NCBI GenBank assembly: GCA_046728115.1
Contig: JBKPDW010000535.1
Location: forward strand, 1 to 15,504
DNA: 15,504 nt
Source: CAVSWN01 sp046728115
Lineage (GTDB): Bacteria > Acidobacteriota > Vicinamibacteria > Vicinamibacterales > CAVVIG01
Reading direction: 5' to 3'
Numbering within the stretch: the stretch's first letter is position 1; the number at the start of each line of letters is the position of its first letter. Below, piece by piece: positions 6,415 through 12,585 of the stretch. A model generated the notes under the pieces. It saw nothing but the letters and a program-made list of their open reading frames with translations. It did not search any database and had not been told where the DNA came from. The translations under genes were made by a program, and so were the position numbers.

Positions 6415-8028
6415 TCAGTGCTCCAGCGGAATGCCGAATGCGTACAGCACGCCATCGGCAGCCACGACGTAGACCTGCCCGTCCTGCCCTGACGGCCCCA
6501 CCCCTTGAACCGACGCCGCGATCGTGCGACCGCTGCTCCACAGCTCTTTGCCCGTCTTCGCGTCGAGCGCGTAGAGAACCGCCGGCGTCGAGCGCTGTAG
6601 CCGCTGTGCAGCCGACATTTGCGGATCCGTTGTCCGAAACGCGCCGCTCGAAAGTGCGAACACGACGTCGTTGAGGACGATCGGGGTCAACGGCGACGTC
6701 AGATCCCGAGCCGTCCACGCCGGCTCCAGCGTGAGCGAGTCGCCTTGACCGGCCACCCTGAATGCCGCGACGGTACCGCTCGTTACCTGACCATTGGTCA
6801 CCGCGAACTTCGTGTCCGTCCCGACGGAACCCGCCGATGCGACCAGCAGCCAGCGCGCCCCGTCCTGGTCCTGCCAGGTTGTTACGGCCCCAGGCGAAAA
6901 ATCGGCAGCGGCCGTCGAATACGCTGCGCTCCGCGCCCGCAGCGTTCGATGATTCGTACCGCCAAGCGCCGCACCGTTCAGCACGTAGAGGCGCCCGTCG
7001 CGAGCGGCAACCGCGACGAAATCCCGGCCGCCGTGATTGAAGGCCACCGGCGACGTCGTGAACGGCGCTTCGCCGGTAAACCAGTCTTTCACCTGCAGCG
7101 TTTGCGGATCGAGCGCGACGACGGCGTTCGCATACTGACCGGTGCCGGAGCCGGTCGCCACGTACAAGAGGTTGTTGAGGCCAAACGTAGGCCCGGTGTT
7201 GCCGGCGATCGGGGCGCCGCCCGTACCCCACGTCTGTGCCTGCCGCGGTTTTTCGTCCGTGACGTCGAGCGCCCAGACGCCATTGGGAGCGCCGCCGCAT
7301 CCATCGGATGTGGCGGCGTAGAGGATGTTGTTGACGAGCACGCTGCCGATCACCTTGGCGCCGGCAGGCACAAGGCGCGTCGGCGCGCGAAGGTCGGCGC
7401 CGATGTGCGGATTCAATGCGTGGACCATGCCCCCGCTCGAAATCGCCCACACTGCGTTGGTGATCGGCAGGTTGGCGGGGTTGATGCCGGTCTGCGGCGC
7501 GGGTCCGCGGCCGCCGGGCGGCGCGCCGGCGCCAGGACCTGCTAGAGTCGACGGCGCTGGCACAGCCGATTGCGTCAGCGGCGTGTTCCGTGTGATGGCT
7601 GTCAGGCCACCAGGGCAGGCGGTCGTGCTGTTCTGAGCCGGCGCGGCCGTGTTCAACCGCTGGCTCCAGTACACCTTGCCGAGGTCGTAGTCGTATGCGT
7701 ACACGACATCGGAACTTCCGCCGACGAACAGAAGCGCCTTGAATCCTTTGTGCGAAATCAGGTTTCCGAGAATCAACGGTTGCGTGAGCGTGTTGAGCTG
7801 AGTCGGTTGGTTCTCTGGCTTGAGCTTCCACAACAACTGAAAGCCGCCGGCGTCAGGCTTCTGAAGCGCCGCTGCCGCAATGCGTGCTTCCGTCCGCAGC
7901 CATCCCGTGCGCTGTGCGTCGGCTCCGGCGGTGTTCCAGTTCTGGCCGCCGCGCCCCTGCGCATAGATGACGCAGACGGGTAATATCGCTGCTGAAAGAG
8001 TCACGAACAGAGGGCGGAGGCTCTTCAT
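6415..8028 (-). CDS. Exported PQQ-binding-like beta-propeller protein (first of a tandem pair)
   Basis: The protein has 537 residues. A signal peptide (MKSLRPLFVTLSAAILPVCV, cut near YAQ, 22-24) leads into GRGGQNWNTAGADAQRTGW. Blades show as VVYAYDYDLGKVYWSQRL (108-125), MVHALNPHIGADL (201-213), NAVVALDPQTLQVKDWF (301-317), GRLYVLNGAALGG (345-357) and AVLYALDAKTGKELWSSG (483-500). A Pro/Gly-rich insert (about 157-183) looks disordered. It shares the QRTGW opening, an AWxxRDx segment, and the YALDAxTGxELWSSG blade with the next gene, so the two are paralogues. No quinoprotein catalytic signature is evident; a periplasmic oxidoreductase or scaffold passing electrons to the neighbouring cytochrome is inferred. 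A TTG start at 8049 is possible, but the ATG at 8028 has the ribosome site. Confidence 0.88.
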   Translation of the reverse strand: MKSLRPLFVTLSAAILPVCVIYAQGRGGQNWNTAGADAQRTGWLRTEARIAAAALQKPDAGGFQLLWKLKPENQPTQLNTLTQPLILGNLISHKGFKALLFVGGSSDVVYAYDYDLGKVYWSQRLNTAAPAQNSTTACPGGLTAITRNTPLTQSAVPAPSTLAGPGAGAPPGGRGPAPQTGINPANLPITNAVWAISSGGMVHALNPHIGADLRAPTRLVPAGAKVIGSVLVNNILYAATSDGCGGAPNGVWALDVTDEKPRQAQTWGTGGAPIAGNTGPTFGLNNLLYVATGSGTGQYANAVVALDPQTLQVKDWFTGEAPFTTSPVAFNHGGRDFVAVAARDGRLYVLNGAALGGTNHRTLRARSAAYSTAAADFSPGAVTTWQDQDGARWLLVASAGSVGTDTKFAVTNGQVTSGTVAAFRVAGQGDSLTLEPAWTARDLTSPLTPIVLNDVVFALSSGAFRTTDPQMSAAQRLQRSTPAVLYALDAKTGKELWSSGRTIAASVQGVGPSGQDGQVYVVAADGVLYAFGIPLEH

Positions 8029-8034
8029 GCCAGG

Positions 8035-8040
8035 TCTCCC
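8035..8040 (-). promoter_or_regulatory. Ribosome binding site GGGAGA deciding the first propeller start
   Basis: GGGAGA lies 6 bases before ATG 8028..8026, in the 36-base gap after the SGNH gene. It argues against the in-frame TTG at 8049. Confidence 0.65.
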
Positions 8041-8064
8041 GGCTTTCAATTCTGAACGCTCTTC

Positions 8065-8835
8065 TCAATCGCGACCAATCGCCTGCGCGATCGCCTGCTC
8101 CGCCAGCGGGGCCATCACGGCGTAGCCTGCGCCATTCGGCAGCAGGCCGTCTACGGTCAGCTCCGCTTTGAAATCGCGACCGTCCACGAGCGCGGCGTAG
8201 TAGTTGAGAAACACGGAACCGCTCTCTGCCGCGTATTCGCGAAGCGCGCCGTTGAGGCCGATCAGCTTGCCCTGGGGCCTCGTCGTCGTCTGATCCGTGC
8301 CGCAATCGCACACTGGCGTCACCGACGCGATGATCACACGGATGCCGTTGGCCTTCGCGATCTCGGTCATCGACCGCACGCTGTCGAGAACGGTCGCCTC
8401 GGTGCCAGGCGTGAACGCGCTCGCGATGTCGTTGCTCCCGCCCTGGACGATCACGGCCTTTGGCTTCAACGAGACGACATCCTGTCGAAATCGTACCAAC
8501 ATCTGCGCCGTTGTTTGTCCGGCGATGCCGCGGTTCAGATACGGTTTGCCTGGAAAGAACGCGCTCCCGTCACGCCCCCACGCTTCGGTGATCTGATCGC
8601 CAAGAAACACCACGCGGTCCGCCCCCGGGGCCGGTTTTGGCAGCTCGGCGTTGTCGCTGCCGTAGCGCGTGAGCCCCGCCCAATCGCGCAACAGCCTCGC
8701 GCATCCGTTCAGACGCTGTTGCAGCACGGCGACCGTCGGTTCGGTCGGCTGCGCCGACAGCCCGGACCAGCCGATTCCGATCGCCACGACCGGAATGCCG
8801 GCAACCCACCAGCGCCGCGGAAATGGTGTGGCCAT
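8065..8835 (-). CDS. Exported SGNH/GDSL-fold protein lacking catalytic Ser and His (putative pseudoenzyme)
   Basis: The protein has 256 residues with an N-terminal signal segment (RRWWVAGIPVVAIGIGWSGLSAQ, 7-29, written here as read). SGNH blocks are recognisable in order. Block I reads VVFLGDQITEAW (75-86), with Gln81 where the GDS nucleophile Ser belongs. Block II is NRGIAGQTT (101-109), with its Gly. Block III is GGSNDIA (132-138), with the oxyanion Asn135. Block V reads VDGLLPNGAGYAV (228-240): Asp229 is kept, but Leu232 replaces the catalytic His of DGLHPN. The codons are CAG and CTG, so neither change is one base from the usual residue. The frame is otherwise intact. Family members hydrolyse acyl or acetyl esters; this one probably binds rather than cleaves. 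It heads the propeller/cytochrome operon. No Shine-Dalgarno precedes its ATG. Confidence 0.87.
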   Translation of the reverse strand: MATPFPRRWWVAGIPVVAIGIGWSGLSAQPTEPTVAVLQQRLNGCARLLRDWAGLTRYGSDNAELPKPAPGADRVVFLGDQITEAWGRDGSAFFPGKPYLNRGIAGQTTAQMLVRFRQDVVSLKPKAVIVQGGSNDIASAFTPGTEATVLDSVRSMTEIAKANGIRVIIASVTPVCDCGTDQTTTRPQGKLIGLNGALREYAAESGSVFLNYYAALVDGRDFKAELTVDGLLPNGAGYAVMAPLAEQAIAQAIGRD

Positions 8836-8841
8836 GGGGGG

Positions 8842-8870
8842 ACGTTAGCCGATGAATCGACCGACAGCAA
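8842..8870 (-). promoter_or_regulatory. Candidate promoter for a leaderless transcript (TTGCTG-N17-TAACGT)
   Basis: On the minus strand TTGCTG (8870..8865) and TAACGT (8847..8842) are 17 bases apart. The -10 has the TAnnnT form. It is followed by six C residues and then directly by ATG 8835..8833, so initiation about 7 bases after the -10 falls on the A of the start codon. The absence of any Shine-Dalgarno sequence fits leaderless translation. Confidence 0.5.
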
Positions 8871-8960
8871 GGCGAAGGTCGTGGCCGCCGGACGTTTCGC
8901 GATGAGAGATGAAAGGTGGATCGATCTGGAATGAAATGTCCGGATTTCGGTGCAGAACGG

Positions 8961-8983
8961 ATCGCATCGTTGCGCGATGCGAT
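8961..8983. promoter_or_regulatory. Perfect 9-bp inverted repeat in the divergent intergenic region (putative operator)
   Basis: ATCGCATCG (8961-8969) and CGATGCGAT (8975-8983) are exact complements around a 5-base centre. It lies 126 bases before the SGNH start and 62 bases before the mutarotase start. It could be an operator controlling one or both units, or a strong stem-loop if transcribed. No T-run follows. No regulator gene is in the window. The rest of 8836-9045 shows no gene. Confidence 0.55.
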
Positions 8984-9026
8984 ACGCCCTCAAAACACCA
9001 TTGCGTCCGGAGCGTTCGTCGATCCC

Positions 9027-9038
9027 GGAGGCATAATG
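9027..9038 (+). promoter_or_regulatory. Ambiguous start signal: GGAGG plus out-of-frame ATG, or CATAAT -10
   Basis: GGAGG (9027-9031) is followed 4 bases later by ATG (9036-9038), but that ATG is not in the mutarotase frame. The in-frame start is GTG 9046, 14 bases from GGAGG. Alternatively CATAAT (9032-9037) matches the -10 consensus at 5 of 6 positions and would start transcription at about 9044-9046, making the GTG leaderless. No good -35 is seen at 16-18 bases. Confidence 0.4.
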
Positions 9039-9045
9039 ACGCACC

Positions 9046-10113
9046 GTGCCGACGAGCCAGACGTACCGGGGGCGCCGTGCTGCCTCGATCGCCAACGAAG
9101 ATGTTCGCGTAACCGTGCTCGCGGAGGGGGGACACATCGCCGAGGTTTTCGACAACGAAACGAGTGTCAACCCACTGTGGACCCCGCCCTGGCCGTCGAT
9201 CGAGCCGTCGACCTTCGATCCGGTGATCCACGGGCACACGTACGGAAACGGGGCGGATGGGAAACTGCTCGCCGGCATTATGGGCCACAATTTGTGCCTC
9301 GACATGTTCGGTGGACCGTCAGACGACGAAGCAGATGCAGGTTTGACGGCGCATGGCGAGGGATCTGTCGCCACCTACGACATTTCACATTCTGGCGATG
9401 CGCTCGTGATGCGAACCATGCTGCCACTGACGCAGCTCAGGTTCGAGCGCCGCATCGAACTGCGCTCACGTGCAGTCGGCATTCACGAACGCGTCGAGTC
9501 GCTCTGCGCATTCGATCGGCCGATCGCATGGACCGAGCACGTGACGCTCGGCCCGCCCTTCCTGGAAAACGGCCGCACCCAATTCCGTCTGTCAGCGACG
9601 CGGTCGCAGGTGTGCGAGTCGCAATTCGGCGTCGCCGACTATTTGCAGCGCGGCGCGTGTTTCGACTGGCCGCACGCGCCACGAGTCGACGGCGGACTGG
9701 CCGATCTTCGCGTCTTCACTCGCGAGTCGACATCGAGCGCATTTACCACGCATTTGACCGACGAGCAGGCTGACCCCGCGTTTTTCGTCGCGTTTTCGCC
9801 GACAACGCGCCTGGCGTTCGGCTACGTCTGGAAGCGATCCGAGTTTCCCTGGGTGGGAATCTGGGAAGAGAATCACAGCCGCACGGCCGCGCCGTGGAAT
9901 GGTGAGACACTCACGCGTGGCATGGAATTCGGCGTCTCGCCGTTTCCCGAAACGCGGCGCCAGATGGTCGATCGCGGCCCGCTGTTCGCGACGCCAACAT
10001 TTCGGTGGCTGCCCGCGCACGGAATTCTCGAGGCCGAGTACTGGATCGTGTTGCAGACCGCCGATGCGATCCCTGAATTTCTCGATTGGCCGCATACGGG
10101 AGCCGGATCATGA
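9046..10113 (+). CDS. Galactose mutarotase-like (aldose 1-epimerase superfamily) protein
   Basis: The protein has 355 residues, with no signal peptide. It is beta-rich throughout. The opening VRVTVLAEGGHIAEVF (20-35), the segment VNPLWTPPWPSIEP (41-54) and later MGHNLCLDMFGG, TAHGEG (101-106), WTEHVTLGPPFLENG (162-176) and RGMEFGVSPFPETRR (291-305) fit the galactose mutarotase-like fold. Histidines 81, 103 and 165 and E294 are possible sugar-site residues. Mutarotases interconvert alpha and beta sugar anomers; this divergent type is usually annotated only at superfamily level. Its TGA overlaps the ATG of the sugar isomerase gene (ATGA), so the two are co-translated, and supplying the correct anomer to that isomerase is a reasonable inference. 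The start is uncertain: GTG 9046 is the first in-frame option after a stop at 9037-9039. Confidence 0.78.
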   Translation: MPTSQTYRGRRAASIANEDVRVTVLAEGGHIAEVFDNETSVNPLWTPPWPSIEPSTFDPVIHGHTYGNGADGKLLAGIMGHNLCLDMFGGPSDDEADAGLTAHGEGSVATYDISHSGDALVMRTMLPLTQLRFERRIELRSRAVGIHERVESLCAFDRPIAWTEHVTLGPPFLENGRTQFRLSATRSQVCESQFGVADYLQRGACFDWPHAPRVDGGLADLRVFTRESTSSAFTTHLTDEQADPAFFVAFSPTTRLAFGYVWKRSEFPWVGIWEENHSRTAAPWNGETLTRGMEFGVSPFPETRRQMVDRGPLFATPTFRWLPAHGILEAEYWIVLQTADAIPEFLDWPHTGAGS

Positions 10114-11297
10114 ACGCATCGCAGGCCGAACACGTCGCCCAGGCACTGGACTCGTTTCGGATCGAGCTGCCCTCCTGGGGCTTCTCCAACACCGGAACAC
10201 GATTCGGCAAGTACCTGCAGCCGGCAGCCGCGCTGACGATCGACGAGAAATTCGCCGACGCAGCCGAAGTCAACCGGCTTACCGGCGTGTGCCCCACGCT
10301 GGCGCTACATGTGCTATGGGATCTGCCAGAGGGACGCAACGATGTGAGGCGCATCGCGGCGCTGGCGACAACGCACGGCGTACGCCCGGGGTCCATCAAC
10401 CCGAATCTGTTCGAGGATCAAGCCTACAAATTCGGATCGTTCGGCAATCCCGACGGGGCCGTTCGCGAACGCGCGCTCCGCCACGCGCGCGATAGCGTTG
10501 AAATCGCGCGGCTTCTGAACAGCCGCGACATCGTCCTCTGGTTTGCGGACGGATCGAACTACCCTGGAACGGCGAACATCCGCCAGCGGAAGCGGTGGTT
10601 CGAGGAAGCGCTCAGAGTTCTGCACGGCGACGTCGGGTCGGACCAACGGCTGCTGATCGAGTACAAGCCGTTCGAGCCGGCGTTTTATCACACCGACATC
10701 GCGGATTGGGGCATGGCGCTGGCGTTCGCGCGAGCAGCAGGACCGAGCGCACGCGTGCTGGTCGACACGGGCCATCACTATCAATCGCAGAACATCGAGC
10801 AAATCGTCGCGTGGCTGCTGTCCGAGGACATGCTGGGCGGCTTTCACTTCAACGATCGCCGCTATGCCGACGACGACCTGACGCTCGGATCGATCGATCC
10901 GTACCAGGTCTTCCGCATCTTCCACGAAATCGGTTTCTTCGAGTGGGAATCGGGGACGCACGCCGACATCGCGTACATGATCGATCAGAGTCACAATCTC
11001 AAGGGCAAGATCGAGGCGATGATCCAGACGGTGATCCACGCGCAGGAACTGTACGCGAAGGCGGCCCTCGTCGACTACGAGCGACTTTCGTCCGCGCAGG
11101 CGCGCTGCGAGCTCGTGGCCGCCGAATCGATCCTGCGCGACGCGTTCTCGACCGACGTCCGGCCCATGATCGAGGAGTGGCGCCGCGCGAAGCGGCTCGC
11201 TGTCGATCCGCTGGAGGCCTTTCGCCAGAGCGGCTATCTCGAGCGGATCACCGTCCAACGCGGCGGACGCACATCGGCGACATCGTCGTACGCGTAA
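10110..11297 (+). CDS. rhaI: L-rhamnose isomerase / ketose isomerase, Pseudomonas stutzeri RhaI type
   Basis: The protein has 395 residues from ATG 10110, with GGGAG (10098-10102) 7 bases upstream. It is a TIM barrel of the xylose isomerase-like group. E184, D219, H246 and D292 reproduce the spacing (35, 27, 46) of the published P. stutzeri metal ligands E219, D254, H281 and D327. H222, D254 and D256 likewise match the second metal site, and K186 follows E184. The enzyme class interconverts L-rhamnose and L-rhamnulose in the cytosol with divalent metals, often with broad specificity (for example D-allose). It follows the mutarotase gene by a 4-base overlap. No rhamnulokinase or aldolase is in the window, so the in vivo sugar is open. 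An in-frame ATG at 10086 lies inside the mutarotase gene and lacks a ribosome site. Confidence 0.87.
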   Translation: MNASQAEHVAQALDSFRIELPSWGFSNTGTRFGKYLQPAAALTIDEKFADAAEVNRLTGVCPTLALHVLWDLPEGRNDVRRIAALATTHGVRPGSINPNLFEDQAYKFGSFGNPDGAVRERALRHARDSVEIARLLNSRDIVLWFADGSNYPGTANIRQRKRWFEEALRVLHGDVGSDQRLLIEYKPFEPAFYHTDIADWGMALAFARAAGPSARVLVDTGHHYQSQNIEQIVAWLLSEDMLGGFHFNDRRYADDDLTLGSIDPYQVFRIFHEIGFFEWESGTHADIAYMIDQSHNLKGKIEAMIQTVIHAQELYAKAALVDYERLSSAQARCELVAAESILRDAFSTDVRPMIEEWRRAKRLAVDPLEAFRQSGYLERITVQRGGRTSATSSYA

Positions 11298-11317
11298 TCA
11301 GCGCCGTCAGGGGCGTC

Positions 11318-11428
11318 GGCCGTTGTCCGTCCTTTGTCCTTCGTCCCGTTGCACCTGCCGTTCGCACCGTGCGCCCGTGGCGAAGTGGTGCGGACCCGGA
11401 AACGCGGCACAAAGGACGGACGAAGGCC
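11318..11428. repeat. Long imperfect inverted repeat between convergent genes
   Basis: The left arm 11318-11339 and the reverse complement of 11407-11428 agree at 19 of 22 positions, including 13 in a row (GTCCGTCCTTTGT). Nested inside are CGCACC (11363-11368) with GGTGCG (11387-11392). The left arm is made of short GTCC/CTTTGTCC words. It lies between rhaI (ends 11297) and the asparaginase gene (ends 11460), so it may act as a bidirectional transcript end, or be a copy of a dispersed extragenic repeat. No T-run is present. Nothing else is seen in 11298-11459. Confidence 0.6.
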
Positions 11429-11459
11429 TGGCGGCGAGCTCGTGGGCGGTTCTGCATGT

Positions 11460-12551
11460 TTAGTACTCGTCGAATATGCGCTGCACGTCGGCGAGAGAGC
11501 GCGATTTGAGCAGCGCCAGTCGGAGCAGCACGCGAGCCTTCTGAGGGTTCTTGTCCAGTGACGCGACGAACCCGAGCTTGTCGTCTTCGAGCTCGACGTT
11601 GCGGCCGACGCTGCCGGTCGCGACACGCGAGGCGCGCACGCAGACGACTCCCTTGCTTGCCTGAGCAGCCAGAGCCTTGACGGCTGCCTGGGTGAAGTTG
11701 CCGTTGCCGACGCCCGCGATCACGAGGCCTTTGGCGCCTGCCGCAGCAGCCGCATCGATGAGCGCCCCGTCCATGTTCTCGTAAGCCATGATGATGTCGA
11801 CACGCGGCAACGTCGTCACACCCTCGAGCGAAAACTCCGAGTTGACCGTATGCTTGCCGATCGGCCCTCGGTAGAACTCGATCTGTCCGTACGCGACCGT
11901 GCCGATGAGCCCCGAGAGCGGCGACAGGAACGTCTGCACCGCCGTCGTGTTCGTTTTCGTCAGCGACGCAGCCCCATGAATCCAGTCGTTGACCACCACG
12001 AGCACGCCGCGGCCGGTGGCGTCTTTGCTGGCCGCCACGCCGACGGCGTTGAAGAAGTTCAGGGGGCCATCGGCCGAGAGCGCGGTTGCCGGCCGCATAG
12101 CCGCGGTCATGACGACGGGCTTGTTCGACTTGACGACGAGATTCAGAAAATACGCCGTTTCTTCGATCGTGTCGGTCCCATGCGTGATGACGATGCCGGC
12201 CACGTCGGGCATGGCGGCCAGGGCGTTGACGCGGTTCGCCAGTTTGAGCCACACCTCGTCGTTCATGTCCTGCGAGCCGATATTGGAGACCTGCTCGCCG
12301 CGGAGGTTGGCGAGTTTTTTGGCCTCGGGAACGGCAGCAATCAGCTGTTCGACACCGACCTGGCCCGACGTGTAGCCGGCCTGGACGTTGGTTGTCGCCG
12401 CGCCGGCGATGGTGCCGCCCGTTGCAAGCACGACCACCGTGGGCAGTGCCTGGTTCGCCTGCGCCGCCAGACGCGCAGGCGCGGCGCCGTCTGCGACGAC
12501 AAAGGTGAGACACGCGACAAAGAGCGTCGAGGTGAAATGACGTAGTGACAT
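11460..12551 (-). CDS. ansB: Type II L-asparaginase, exported
   Basis: The protein has 363 residues with a signal peptide (about 1-31, ending RLAAQ). Both catalytic triads of E. coli asparaginase II are present: T47 in ATGGTIAG (43-50), Y60 in AGYTSGQVG, the T126-D127 pair in HGTDTIEET (124-132) and K199 in TKTNTT. Substrate residues S93-Q94 (GSQDMND) and SADGP (159-163) are kept, and the C-terminus VQRIFDEY resembles the E. coli end. It hydrolyses asparagine, and often glutamine, to aspartate and ammonia outside the cytoplasm. ATG 12551 has GAGAGG 5 bases upstream (12562..12557). It is third in the unit, 34 bases after the permease gene; aspartate could enter through that permease and feed the aspartase. 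Confidence 0.95.
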   Translation of the reverse strand: MSLRHFTSTLFVACLTFVVADGAAPARLAAQANQALPTVVVLATGGTIAGAATTNVQAGYTSGQVGVEQLIAAVPEAKKLANLRGEQVSNIGSQDMNDEVWLKLANRVNALAAMPDVAGIVITHGTDTIEETAYFLNLVVKSNKPVVMTAAMRPATALSADGPLNFFNAVGVAASKDATGRGVLVVVNDWIHGAASLTKTNTTAVQTFLSPLSGLIGTVAYGQIEFYRGPIGKHTVNSEFSLEGVTTLPRVDIIMAYENMDGALIDAAAAAGAKGLVIAGVGNGNFTQAAVKALAAQASKGVVCVRASRVATGSVGRNVELEDDKLGFVASLDKNPQKARVLLRLALLKSRSLADVQRIFDEY

Positions 12552-12585
12552 ATAAACCTCTCTAGCGAAGGATTCACGCGTCCTC

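Noticed and set aside
6407..7831. Minus-strand open frame of 474 codons overlapping the first propeller in another frame
   Set aside because: Its product is Arg-rich and without domain character, while the overlapping frame encodes a clear propeller with signal peptide and ribosome site.
8916..9773. Plus-strand frame that includes the ATG after GGAGG at 9036
   Set aside because: Beyond the start its product is Arg/His/Ala-rich shadow sequence, and the mutarotase frame beside it has all the recognisable motifs. The ribosome site itself is kept as a finding.
11248..12513. Minus-strand 421-codon frame overlapping the asparaginase gene
   Set aside because: Arg/Gly-rich shadow of a firmly identified gene.
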